A stretch of 64,000 nt of DNA, from contig CAYPVK010000003.1 in assembly GCA_964414185.1 (NCBI GenBank), forward strand, positions 1-64,000, written 5' to 3'. The translations under genes and the position numbers were made by a program. The stretch is from UBA7488 sp964414185 (GTDB taxonomy: Bacteria > Pseudomonadota > Alphaproteobacteria > CAAHEQ01 > UBA3637). The notes below the pieces were generated by a model. The model worked only from the letters and a program-made list of their open reading frames with translations, did no database searches and was not told the DNA's origin. Below, piece by piece: positions 16,770-26,078 of this stretch (position 1 is the first letter of the stretch; every line of letters starts with the position of its first letter).

Positions 16770-17435
16770 ATGAAAAAACTAATCATTTGGGATTTTGACG
16801 GTGTTATATCAAATACGGAACCGTTATGGGTCGGAGCATGGGCGGATTTTTTTCAAAATTGTTATCATTTGAATTATCCTTATTCTTTTTGGTACGAAAT
16901 GTTTGCAGGTGTCAGCAATAAAACCAAATTTGAACGCGTAAAAGATAAATTCGGCTTGAATGTCGACATCCAAGAATTAATTGATTATTGCGGTGATTCT
17001 TTGCATAAAAAACGGGCACAAATTACGTTGACATCCGGTATTTTACCTTTATTTGAAACCTATGACGGCTGTCAATGTATCGCGACGGGCGATTCGGTTA
17101 AAAATACATTGGAAAAAATAGATATTTTACATATTGAAAAATTTTTTAATAAAGGAAATATTTTTTCGGCCGATATGGTCGAACACGGCAAACCCGCGCC
17201 GGATTTGTTTTTGTATGCCGCAGAGCATATGGGATACGAACCATCACAATGTGTTGTTATTGACGATGCCGTTGCCGGTGTTCAAGCCGCAATAAATGCG
17301 CATATAAAAATCATACCGTTTGTGGAACATCATGGCGCGTTAAAAAAACAAATGGTTGAAGAAATACATGAGTTGGGCGTCACTCAAATTTCTGACAATA
17401 TGTCAGATGTCAAACGTATGTTGAAACAGATGTAA
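16770..17435 (+). CDS. HAD-family hydrolase, subfamily IA
   Basis: A 221-residue phosphatase-like enzyme with the HAD motifs DFDGV (nucleophile Asp near residue 8), ATGDS, KPAPDLF and DDAVAGV, with a helical cap domain after motif I. This is the beta-phosphoglucomutase/phosphoglycolate phosphatase-like group; the substrate cannot be told from sequence. It ends 7 bases before the convergent polA gene. Confidence 0.9.
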   Translation: MKKLIIWDFDGVISNTEPLWVGAWADFFQNCYHLNYPYSFWYEMFAGVSNKTKFERVKDKFGLNVDIQELIDYCGDSLHKKRAQITLTSGILPLFETYDGCQCIATGDSVKNTLEKIDILHIEKFFNKGNIFSADMVEHGKPAPDLFLYAAEHMGYEPSQCVVIDDAVAGVQAAINAHIKIIPFVEHHGALKKQMVEEIHELGVTQISDNMSDVKRMLKQM

Positions 17436-17442
17436 ACCGTTT

Positions 17443-20250
17443 TTAATGCGCATCTTTCCAATTATGGCCGACACCGACTTCGGCTATTAACGGTACATCC
17501 AACTTAACAATATTTTCCATCGCATTTTTAATGACAGCTTTGGCAGCTTCAACATCTTTATCGGCAACTTCAAAAATGAGTTCATCGTGAACTTGCAACA
17601 ATAATGTTGCATCCAAGTCGGTACCCTTTAAATCTTTTGCCACCTTTGCCATTGCCATTTTGATGATGTCTGCCGCGCCGCCTTGCAACGGTGCATTAAT
17701 GGCGGCTCGTTCGGCAAAACCGCGCATACCTTTTTCATTAATGCCGTTAATAAAGCATTTGCGTCCGTATGGTGTCAAAACATAACCGTGTTCATGTGCG
17801 AATATAATGGTTTGTTCCATATATTGTTTCATTTCGGGATATTTTTCGAAATAGGCATCAATATATTGGCGCGCTTCGGTACGTGAAATATTCAAAGCCG
17901 CCGCTAATCCGAAAGCCGATTGCCCGTACATAATGCCGAAATTAATCGCTTTTGCTTTGCGACGCGTATCGGCATCGATTTCGGACAAAGGAATGCCAAA
18001 TACTTGAGATGCCGTCGCCGCATGTACATCTTCACCGCTCAATAACGCTTCTTTAAGCAATTTGACGTTCCCAAAATTGGCGATTAAACGCAGTTCGATT
18101 TGCGAATAATCCGCCGACACAAGTTTATAGCCGTCTTTGGCAATAAAAGCTTTGCGGATTTCTTTGCCCGCTTCGGTACGAATAGGGATATTTTGCAAGT
18201 TCGGATCCGATGAGGCTAATCGTCCCGTATTGGTGCCGGTTAAAATAAACGACGTATGAACGCGTTTGTGCGGCGGTTGAATAAGAGCGAGCAGAGCATC
18301 GACATACGTTGTTTTTAATTTCGAAAACGAACGGTATTCCAATACTTTTTTAGCCAATTCAATACCTTCTTCAGCCAATTTTTCCAATACTTTCATATCG
18401 GTCAGCCAAGCGCCGCTTGCCCCTTTTTTGCCGCCTTCCAAGCCCATTTTTTCAAATAAAATAACACCCAATTGCGCCGGTGAATTTAAATTAAATTCTT
18501 CATCGGCCAATACATGAATTTCTTTTGTCAGACGGTCAATTTCTTTGATAAAGTAGACATTTAAATTATTAAGCTGTTCGCGGTCAACCAAAATGCCCGC
18601 TTGTTCCATCTTAAACAAAATGGGGATAAGCGGCAAATCAATATCGGTGTACACTTTTTTAAGCGATTTGTCTTCATCCAATTGCGGTTTAAAAAATTGA
18701 TATAAACGCATAGTAATGTCGGCATCTTCGGCGGCATAATCTTTTGCAACATCCAACTCAACTTGGTCGAAACACATTTGTTTGCGCCCTTTGCCGCATA
18801 CATCAACATATTTAATGGTATCATGATTCAAGTAAAGTTTTGCAAGCTCGTCCATGCCGTGCCCATGTGTGGTGCCATAAAGCGTATAACTCATCAACAT
18901 CGTATCTTCAATCGGGGCAACCATAAAATCAGTGCCGTATTCATGGCTGAAAATATGCATGTCATATTTGATATTATGGCCGACTTTGATGACGGATTTA
19001 TCTTCCAAAACCGGTTTTAACAAGGCTAAAGCCTTTTTAACCGACAATTGTTTGGGGCGGTGGGTCGCAAAAGAAAATAAATCCGTTTCGCCCGTTTTTT
19101 CATCTTCATCGCCGCCATGGCGCAAAGGTACATAACAAGCGTGTCCCATTTCGCAACATAGGGAAAAGCCGACCATTTTTGCGCGTATGACATCCAAGGA
19201 AGTCGTTTCGGTGTCAACGGAGACAATTTTTTTTTCATAAATTCGTTCAATCCATTTTTTCAAATGTTCTTCATCTTGAACTAATTCATAAGCAACGGTT
19301 TTCGGCGTTTCAATGGTTTTGAGTACTTTTGAAGTTTTGATTTCATTGAAAAAAGTTGTGGGCGGTTGAAGCCCGTCCGTTTGTTTGCGCGTCCAATTTT
19401 TACTGCGTTCAATCAAGCTTTTAAATCCTTGTTCCTGCAAGAAATTTAAAATCTTGTCATAATCGGGAACGGATGTTTTAAAAATCGTTAAATCTTCGTT
19501 GACAGGAACATGACTGTCCAATGTAACCAATTGTTTTGAAATTAAAATTTGTTTTGTATCGCGAATGAGTCCTTCACGTTTTTTCGGTTGCGGGACATCA
19601 GATAAATTTTGAAGTAAATTATCAAGCGAACCGAATCGGTTTATTAATTCGGCCGCCGTTTTGGGGCCGATACCGTTCGCCCCGGGAATATTATCGGTCG
19701 AATCACCCATAAGTGCTTGAACATCAATGACTTTGTCGGGAGTAACACCGAATTTTTCTTTAACATCATCTTCGGTTAACTGTTTGCGTTTCAAAGGATC
19801 ATAAAGGGATACTTTGTTATTCATCAGCTGCATTAAATCTTTATCGGCGGAAATAATGCGCGCATTCCACCCTTTTTCGGAAGCAATACGGGCATAAGTG
19901 GCAATTAAATCATCAGCCTCATATCCTTCCATTTCAATCCAAGGAATGTTAAATGCTTCTGTTGCTTGACGAATAAGAGGAAATTGAGGTATCAATTCGG
20001 GGGGCGTTTCACGGCGGTTTGCTTTGTAGTCGGCATAAATTTCATTACGAAAATTATGACGTTTTGCATCAAATACGACAACAATGTGGTCACAACCGCT
20101 TTCACGCACCAAATTCATCAACATGTTGATAAAACCGTAAACGGCGCCCACCGGCGTACCGTCGGAACGCGTCATGGCAGGCAGGGCATAAAAAGCTCGA
20201 AAAATATATCCAGAACCGTCGACAAGACATATCGTGTTTTGATGAAGCAT
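17443..20250 (-). CDS. polA: DNA polymerase I
   Basis: Repair and Okazaki-fragment polymerase with all three domains: N-terminal 5'-3' flap exonuclease (about 1-290), 3'-5' proofreading exonuclease (VSVDTET motif near 345, AEDADITMRL near 495, so it looks active) and the family A polymerase domain with ADYSQIELR, KAINFGIMYG and the catalytic VHDEL near 880. Length 935 is normal. Its ATG overlaps the stop of gcrA by one base (TAATG), so the two are translationally coupled. Linkage of the cell-cycle regulator gcrA to polA is of interest because GcrA controls replication-linked genes in Caulobacter. Confidence 0.97.
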   Translation of the reverse strand: MLHQNTICLVDGSGYIFRAFYALPAMTRSDGTPVGAVYGFINMLMNLVRESGCDHIVVVFDAKRHNFRNEIYADYKANRRETPPELIPQFPLIRQATEAFNIPWIEMEGYEADDLIATYARIASEKGWNARIISADKDLMQLMNNKVSLYDPLKRKQLTEDDVKEKFGVTPDKVIDVQALMGDSTDNIPGANGIGPKTAAELINRFGSLDNLLQNLSDVPQPKKREGLIRDTKQILISKQLVTLDSHVPVNEDLTIFKTSVPDYDKILNFLQEQGFKSLIERSKNWTRKQTDGLQPPTTFFNEIKTSKVLKTIETPKTVAYELVQDEEHLKKWIERIYEKKIVSVDTETTSLDVIRAKMVGFSLCCEMGHACYVPLRHGGDEDEKTGETDLFSFATHRPKQLSVKKALALLKPVLEDKSVIKVGHNIKYDMHIFSHEYGTDFMVAPIEDTMLMSYTLYGTTHGHGMDELAKLYLNHDTIKYVDVCGKGRKQMCFDQVELDVAKDYAAEDADITMRLYQFFKPQLDEDKSLKKVYTDIDLPLIPILFKMEQAGILVDREQLNNLNVYFIKEIDRLTKEIHVLADEEFNLNSPAQLGVILFEKMGLEGGKKGASGAWLTDMKVLEKLAEEGIELAKKVLEYRSFSKLKTTYVDALLALIQPPHKRVHTSFILTGTNTGRLASSDPNLQNIPIRTEAGKEIRKAFIAKDGYKLVSADYSQIELRLIANFGNVKLLKEALLSGEDVHAATASQVFGIPLSEIDADTRRKAKAINFGIMYGQSAFGLAAALNISRTEARQYIDAYFEKYPEMKQYMEQTIIFAHEHGYVLTPYGRKCFINGINEKGMRGFAERAAINAPLQGGAADIIKMAMAKVAKDLKGTDLDATLLLQVHDELIFEVADKDVEAAKAVIKNAMENIVKLDVPLIAEVGVGHNWKDAH

Positions 20251-21116
20251 TATTTCCTCTTTGATTTTGCCGCATTAACAACGCGTTTTAAAATGGACGC
20301 TACAGGGGCAGACTGTTCATCATTTTTGCCGTTCTTTGTCGTTTTATTTGTTCTTTTTGATAAGGTTTCGGTTTCTTTTGTTGCAATTTTTTGTACTGTT
20401 TGTTTTTTTACCGATGCTTTAACGGTTTTTTTCGGCGGCATTGCACTTTTTGACACGGATTCTTTGAATGTTTTGTTTTTTTTTGTTTGTGCTTCTTTTT
20501 TAACCGTTTCGTCGAGCGTCAAAGAAACGTCTGATTTTTCTTTTATCTCTTTCGTTTCGGATATTTTTTTATTGTTTTCTTTTTTCATGCCTTTCGCAGA
20601 CTTTACATCCTTTGAATCATTTTTTTTTGCTTCTTGATATTTCGTTTTAAAAAGTTCGGAATCCACATCATCAATTTCTTCAAATTCGGCATCTTCAATG
20701 ATTTCTTCCCGATTTTCTTTTTTTAAATCATTTTTATTTTGATTGGCCAATTCTTTCAAAGATGTATAAGCAATTTTGCAATGTTCGGCGCAATAAGGTT
20801 TGCCCGTTACAGTATCTTTGCCGCAAAAATGAAAGTCTGCATCTTTGGGTTCACCAATCGGCCAACGGCATGAATTTAATTTTAAATCCAATAATGTCAT
20901 ATACCCTTTGTTATCGCCCAGTTTTGTTTTTTGAGATTTCGGGGCAGGGACAGCCGCTTTTTTTATGGGCGACGGACGGGCATCCAATTCCAAACGGTGC
21001 ACTTTCCCGACAACGGCATTTTTGGAAATGCCGAGCTCTCTGCCGATTTCGACCGTACTTTTCCCTTTTGCCCATAATTTTTTCAGCTGTTTGATTTTTT
21101 CAGGTGTCCAAGACAT
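20250..21116 (-). CDS. gcrA: GcrA cell-cycle regulator with long Lys/Glu-rich C-terminal tail
   Basis: GcrA binds sigma-70 holoenzyme and methylated GANTC promoters to drive S-phase genes in alphaproteobacteria. The N-terminus shows the family signature SWTPEKIKQLKKLWAKGKS with the HTH-like SKNAVVGKVHRL. Residues 75-117 hold the zinc/sigma-binding part with CRWPIGEP, HFCG and PYCAEHCKIAY. Family members usually end about here (about 170 aa), but this protein continues for roughly 170 residues of low-complexity Lys, Glu, Ser and Thr, ending in SILKRVVNAAKSKRK. The AAGGAG site precedes the ATG at 21116. Confidence 0.93.
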   Translation of the reverse strand: MSWTPEKIKQLKKLWAKGKSTVEIGRELGISKNAVVGKVHRLELDARPSPIKKAAVPAPKSQKTKLGDNKGYMTLLDLKLNSCRWPIGEPKDADFHFCGKDTVTGKPYCAEHCKIAYTSLKELANQNKNDLKKENREEIIEDAEFEEIDDVDSELFKTKYQEAKKNDSKDVKSAKGMKKENNKKISETKEIKEKSDVSLTLDETVKKEAQTKKNKTFKESVSKSAMPPKKTVKASVKKQTVQKIATKETETLSKRTNKTTKNGKNDEQSAPVASILKRVVNAAKSKRK

Positions 21117-21131
21117 TTCATACTCCTTTTT

Positions 21132-22220
21132 TTATTCAATATAAACGGGTGTGCCAAGCAACAAAATATACTTGGGCTTTAACTGTTTTCTGATTTCTTC
21201 CGCATACGGGGCGATAAAATAAACATCCCCCGGAGCGGCTTCATGCATCCTTGCGAACATTTTTAAGTTGCTGAGCATTTCATTTTTGGGATTATCGGGA
21301 TATGCGCGTACTTTTTGCAGTTGCAATGCAATGGTCAGGTTAAGCGTGCTAACACGTTGTGCCTTTAAAATGCGGTCGGCCGTCAAAGCAAAATCGTCGC
21401 CGTTTTTCCATCCCATATTTTTAAATAAGGCTTCAATTTCTTCTTGCGGTTTAAGTTTTTTTAAACGTGTAACCAATGAAGCGAAGGGATTGATGAAATC
21501 TTTTTCGATTTGGTTGTTGCGTATCATTAAACTTAAAATGCCGTGTTTTAAATCCGTCGGGTCGTCTTGATTGTCAATATAAGCTTCCAATTCTTTGACC
21601 GTATCAAAAACACGCGTAACGTCCTGTGGTTTTAAATCCGTTTTTTTATAATTTTTAAGCGTTTCGGGACTGAGATGATAAAGGCTTTGAACCGACGGAT
21701 ACGCGTAAAATTCGCCTTTATGCGGGGTTAAACGGATGGATGTGTTGCGCGGTGATAAGTCCAAAGAACCTTTTTTCGGTTTATCGGTATCTTGGACGGA
21801 CCATAAATCAGGATCCAAATAAAGATAATAAATGGGGGGCAGGTAGGGCAAATATTTCGCGGCATAATCTTTCAGTTGCGGCGGTAAATCCGTCGGCATT
21901 TTGCCTTTCCAAACGGCAATTTCGGGATGTGTCAGAATTTTTTTAGACAGAGCACGATTTTCGTGCAGCTGCGGGAAGACATATTGGCGTTTTTCGTAGG
22001 GAGTTGCCAATAACATGTTTAAGATTAAATCTTCTTCACCGCCGGGGTTGACAGACATTCTTTCCAATAATTGCTTAATATTATTTATTGAAAAAGTTTG
22101 AGAAACGGATGTATAGGCAGCATCCATATTTTCCGCAGTTTTTGTTTGGGCAATCGTTTGCTCGGATATAAAGCATCCCAATAAAAGAACCAAGACTATT
22201 ATGTGAATATGTTTTTTCAT
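21132..22220 (-). CDS. Secreted protein of unknown function, 362 aa
   Basis: Has a signal peptide (hydrophobic 5-16; cleavage likely near TIAQ, residue 25), so probably periplasmic. The rest is soluble, helical in the first and last thirds, with a Pro/Tyr-rich stretch YLPYLPPIYYLYLDPDLW around residues 127-144. No family recognised. It is the last gene of a minus-strand set with DUF4139 (29-base gap) and DUF2207 proteins, and gcrA starts 15 bases after it, so the envelope genes and gcrA-polA may share transcription. Confidence 0.8.
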   Translation of the reverse strand: MKKHIHIIVLVLLLGCFISEQTIAQTKTAENMDAAYTSVSQTFSINNIKQLLERMSVNPGGEEDLILNMLLATPYEKRQYVFPQLHENRALSKKILTHPEIAVWKGKMPTDLPPQLKDYAAKYLPYLPPIYYLYLDPDLWSVQDTDKPKKGSLDLSPRNTSIRLTPHKGEFYAYPSVQSLYHLSPETLKNYKKTDLKPQDVTRVFDTVKELEAYIDNQDDPTDLKHGILSLMIRNNQIEKDFINPFASLVTRLKKLKPQEEIEALFKNMGWKNGDDFALTADRILKAQRVSTLNLTIALQLQKVRAYPDNPKNEMLSNLKMFARMHEAAPGDVYFIAPYAEEIRKQLKPKYILLLGTPVYIE

Positions 22221-22249
22221 CTTTCAACAGTTTTCCCGATTTTATAATT

Positions 22250-23710
22250 TCAACGTGCCGAATTTTTCACGACTTTTGTCGAAGATGATGTAACACTCTT
22301 CGAATCGGCGTTTAATTGAACCTTATAGGTCAATTTTGATTCGCCGTTTGCCGGTACTTGGACAGTCCATTTGACACGATTGGCGTTTACGTTTTCGTTT
22401 TTAACGCTTTCGTTTAATATTTTCCATGATCCGTAAAAATTTTGATAAATTTCAACCGTGACATTTTTATCACCGCCGTTTTTAAGTGTTATTTCGGAAG
22501 CAATTTCGGATACCTTGGAACTTACTTGCGTGTATTTTGTCCGTTTGGCATTTGCGAATACATCAAAAGCCGTTCCCATCGTCAAGCGTACATTTTCCAT
22601 GTTGGCCGTGTGATTAATGTTGTCTTCGCCGACAAAAAGCATTTTCCCTTTGTCATCGGCTTTATATAAACGGACGGTGCCTTTTGGCAAGGCTATACCC
22701 AAATTATTGTTTTTTTCGTTTTCAAAGCTGATAAAAACGGTCGGTTTAATTTTTTTCAGTTCCGGCGTATGAAGCAAGCTTAACGAATTGTCAAATTCGT
22801 ATGTTTTTTTTACGTTAATGTCTTTGCCGCTGAGCAATGATACCTGTTTTGTCTGATTGGACAAAATATCCGTTTTTCTCGGTAAGGTATACAAGTAAAA
22901 ATCCGATAAGCTTGAAACGGCCATATTGCCCGCTGCCATATTGGCGGCACTTTCCATTACGGCCATGGTTTTCATCATGCGCGGTTGAACGTAATTTTGA
23001 ACAATATTGACATCGCCCGCCACCAATTTTAAATTCGCATTTTTATAATCCACGCCCGAATTGTTGTTCAAAGTTACCAAACCGTTTAAATTCATTTTGT
23101 TTTCGGTATCGTTCAATTCGGCAACATAATCTGCTTTCCATGATAAACCGCGCGTCAGATAGCTGAGTTCCAAATTTTGTGATTGTGCCGTTTTGGATTG
23201 TATATCCATGATTAATGTGGGACGCGCCAACAAATTGTCGGGCACTTTGTTAAAGATGACACGGCCGGGGTATTGGGTTTCAATTTTGCCGTCGATTTTT
23301 AAAATAGGCGATACACCGTTGACGGCTAGCAATTCGGCTTGATTTTGTTTGATTGCGCCGGTGGCCGGATTAATGTATTCAACCGTTACGGTACTGCCGA
23401 CCGCTTTTTCCAATAATGAGCTTTCCGATAATAAATCATAATTGAAATTTTGTTCCAACAGTTGAATATCCTTGCCTTGCAGCAAAGCGCTTTCGGGCAT
23501 GATTTGGCCGGAAACATCGGCAAAGGCAATGGCATTTTTACCCTTTGCCAAATCTGCAGCGCGCGTATCGTTAACCAATGCACGATTTTCGTTATAAATC
23601 GTGATATCTAAATTCTTTTGAGCGTCAACGCCGATTGTTTCGGCATTTAACACGGATGGTAAAGTCAAAATGCCGATTAGCGATGTCATAATCAGTGGAG
23701 CATATTTCAT
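22250..23710 (-). CDS. DUF4139 domain secreted protein
   Basis: A 486-residue protein with a signal peptide (cleavage near NAE, residue 23) and the beta-rich DUF4139 fold: an N-terminal region (LDITIYNENRALVNDTR), the core motif LSYLTRGLSWKADYVAEL, and a C-terminal beta-sandwich that ends with the W.V.VPANGESKLTYKV-type strand. The family is known as mucoidy-inhibitor A-like; its biochemical role is unclear. It overlaps the DUF2207 gene by 4 bases, so the two are translationally coupled. Confidence 0.87.
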   Translation of the reverse strand: MKYAPLIMTSLIGILTLPSVLNAETIGVDAQKNLDITIYNENRALVNDTRAADLAKGKNAIAFADVSGQIMPESALLQGKDIQLLEQNFNYDLLSESSLLEKAVGSTVTVEYINPATGAIKQNQAELLAVNGVSPILKIDGKIETQYPGRVIFNKVPDNLLARPTLIMDIQSKTAQSQNLELSYLTRGLSWKADYVAELNDTENKMNLNGLVTLNNNSGVDYKNANLKLVAGDVNIVQNYVQPRMMKTMAVMESAANMAAGNMAVSSLSDFYLYTLPRKTDILSNQTKQVSLLSGKDINVKKTYEFDNSLSLLHTPELKKIKPTVFISFENEKNNNLGIALPKGTVRLYKADDKGKMLFVGEDNINHTANMENVRLTMGTAFDVFANAKRTKYTQVSSKVSEIASEITLKNGGDKNVTVEIYQNFYGSWKILNESVKNENVNANRVKWTVQVPANGESKLTYKVQLNADSKSVTSSSTKVVKNSAR

Positions 23711-25275
23711 ACAGATGTTTCCTTTTCATCCAAAAATGTTAAACCCTTAAAATTTATTTTGTATTGTTTTATATAATTAATCCAATCTTTTTGTCGGTCC
23801 AGTGCCAGCATAAGTGGATAAAATTGAATGAATAATGCTTGGACGGAGGCCGAAGATAAACCAAAACCGATATCCGTACTGAACGCATTATCCAAAAATT
23901 TGTCCGTTTCACGCTTTATATAAGGTTTTTCCGCTTTAAAATAAATGATAAATAAATTTAAAATGCCCAACAAGGTTAAAAAGGCAATTTGAAAGGTTCC
24001 GAGCGGCATGTCGATGCGGCATGCTTGCCAAATAACCAATCCGATGATAAGACTTTGTGTCAGGACATATTTGTACAGTATGTCAAAAAGGGCAAATAAT
24101 CGGCCTAAAAATATTGCCAAATGACGTGTTTTTCCTTGCAATAACATATTTGCCCAAATTTTAACCCACAGCATTCGCCTTTTTTTAAAAGCGTTATATT
24201 TCATTAAGTTTTCGGAAAAGGCATGCGTGAAAGCATAGCCCGACAAATACCGCACCGTTAAAATGGAATAAGCAGACAATTCTTTAACCGGGTAGAGAGA
24301 TGATTTCGTGAATTTTAAAAATACGATTGTTGCCAATGCATATAAAATTAAAATGCCTGTTCCGATTAAAAACAGCATGTTGGACGAACTGTCCCATAAG
24401 ATTTCCCAAAAGGAAGGGTATTCAAGTGCTTTTTTATCGAAATCCAAATCAATTTTAACATCGGCATATGCGGGCAACGGACGGTTAAGGCTTAAGAAAA
24501 AATTGCCGTTTTCATCGGAGTAAGTTTCCGTCGTTTCCGGAATTTTTTGATTGTTGGCGCCGAACAGGATGTCTTTTTTGAACAACGGTGTTTTATTCGG
24601 CAACAAAACGACCGCCGAAAAACGTTCAATCGGTAAATCCCAATGCGGACCCGTTAAACTGAGCCTTAAAGTCGCGAGTTGACCTTGGGTATGAACTGCA
24701 TTTTTCAACAAGTATGTCAATGCATAAGTATGTACGCCGGGAGATAAAATTTGTGAATCTTTAATAACCCAAGTTGCCGGCGTTTCATTTACGGTCATTG
24801 AAGGCGCGTATTTATCAGCGGATATTGGAATAATACGGTTGTCCAATGACACTTTAACCAATGTCAATTCGTCGCCGGTTGATTTGGGGATAATTCGTTC
24901 AAACGAATAATCGCGGTGCGTATTGACGAATTGAATTGTTTCTTCAACAATGACATCTCCGTTTGCCAAGATTTGAATTTTATCCGTAAAATCGGTTGTA
25001 TGCGGCACAAAAGAAGCTTCGGATTTTTGACCGAACGGCGTTTTAATGTCAAATGTATAGCTGGGTTGATACGGCAACGGTTCGAATTTTTGAATTTTTG
25101 GGGAAGTGTCCTCATCCGAATCAATATATACGAAAGGCGTTCCGGTATAAATGCCGCCTTGTGCGGTGTGACGATTTTTAATGTTTAACAAATCATTCAA
25201 ATCGGGAACGACGGCCCCCGAATTTGTCGTAAACATAAAAAATCCCAAAAAAGTCAAGATAAATAAATGTTTCAT
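23707..25275 (-). CDS. DUF2207-like membrane protein
   Basis: A 522-residue protein. A signal peptide is followed by a large extracytoplasmic beta domain (about 90-280) with the DUF2207 pattern ILANGDVIVEETIQF and SFERIIPK. A membrane segment (about 297-320) and two further segments near 395-440 follow, then a cytoplasmic tail. DUF2207 proteins typically have an extracytoplasmic domain anchored by membrane helices, often with a low-complexity end; function unknown. First gene of the DUF2207-DUF4139-unknown operon. The ATG at 25275 follows AAAGGGC. Confidence 0.8.
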   Translation of the reverse strand: MKHLFILTFLGFFMFTTNSGAVVPDLNDLLNIKNRHTAQGGIYTGTPFVYIDSDEDTSPKIQKFEPLPYQPSYTFDIKTPFGQKSEASFVPHTTDFTDKIQILANGDVIVEETIQFVNTHRDYSFERIIPKSTGDELTLVKVSLDNRIIPISADKYAPSMTVNETPATWVIKDSQILSPGVHTYALTYLLKNAVHTQGQLATLRLSLTGPHWDLPIERFSAVVLLPNKTPLFKKDILFGANNQKIPETTETYSDENGNFFLSLNRPLPAYADVKIDLDFDKKALEYPSFWEILWDSSSNMLFLIGTGILILYALATIVFLKFTKSSLYPVKELSAYSILTVRYLSGYAFTHAFSENLMKYNAFKKRRMLWVKIWANMLLQGKTRHLAIFLGRLFALFDILYKYVLTQSLIIGLVIWQACRIDMPLGTFQIAFLTLLGILNLFIIYFKAEKPYIKRETDKFLDNAFSTDIGFGLSSASVQALFIQFYPLMLALDRQKDWINYIKQYKINFKGLTFLDEKETSV

Positions 25276-25336
25276 TGTTGCCCTTTATTTTAAACAAAAT
25301 ATAGCATTTATTTATCAAAAATCAAAGCTTTTTTCC

Positions 25337-25990
25337 TTAATTGCAGGACTTTTTTTCATCGGCGATACATACGTTATACAACGGGCATTCGCAGCACTTA
25401 GGTTTTTTTGCCGTGCAAATGTACCGGCCATGTAACACCAAAGCCAATGCTACATCGGGTTTAAACCAATCCGGCACCAATTTTTGCAGCTTATGTTCAA
25501 TTTCTTCGGGATTTTTCCCCGTACAGATTTTAAGCCTGTGGCATAACCTGAAAACATGTGTATCAACGCCGATAAACGGTGCGCGGTAAACAACATTTAA
25601 AAAAACGTTTGCCGTTTTGCGTCCGACGCCCGGCAATGTCAATAAAGTATCAAAATCCGTCGGCATTTTGCCATCGAATTTTTCCAAAATGACGTTTGTT
25701 AAATTAATGATGGCACGCGTTTTGTTGTTAAAATAATTAATTGAACGAAAATATGTTTTTAATTTTTCTTCACCCATTTTTTTAATTTTTTCGGGCGTAT
25801 CGGCGATTTTGAACAAGGGTTCCGTTGCCTTATTGACATTTTTATCCGTACTTTGTGCGGATAATATAATGGCTATCATCAATGAATACGGGTTTGTCCA
25901 ATTAAGTTCACATGCAGGATTGGGGTATGCTTCGTGCAAAGTATTCCAAAATTTTTCTCTTTGATTCGGAGTCATCAATTTTTCGGCCAT
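25337..25990 (-). CDS. nth: Endonuclease III
   Basis: Base-excision-repair DNA glycosylase/AP lyase for oxidised pyrimidines. The helix-hairpin-helix LPGVGRKTANVF carries the catalytic Lys125, the catalytic Asp is D143 (GVDTHVFRLCHRL), and the [4Fe-4S] cluster loop is C192-x6-C199-x2-C202-x5-C208. Length 217 is typical. Transcribed on its own; the AGAGG site precedes the ATG at 25990. Confidence 0.96.
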   Translation of the reverse strand: MAEKLMTPNQREKFWNTLHEAYPNPACELNWTNPYSLMIAIILSAQSTDKNVNKATEPLFKIADTPEKIKKMGEEKLKTYFRSINYFNNKTRAIINLTNVILEKFDGKMPTDFDTLLTLPGVGRKTANVFLNVVYRAPFIGVDTHVFRLCHRLKICTGKNPEEIEHKLQKLVPDWFKPDVALALVLHGRYICTAKKPKCCECPLYNVCIADEKKSCN

Positions 25991-26078
25991 ATACTTACCT
26001 CTTTGGCATTAAATTTTTTGTTTAAAGGATATTTTTGAATTTTAACTTTTTTTAACCGTTCGTGACATGTAGCGCCGA

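Noticed and set aside
19966..20637. Plus-strand frame of 223 codons opposite gcrA and polA
   Set aside because: Phe-rich shadow of the Lys/Glu-rich GcrA tail.
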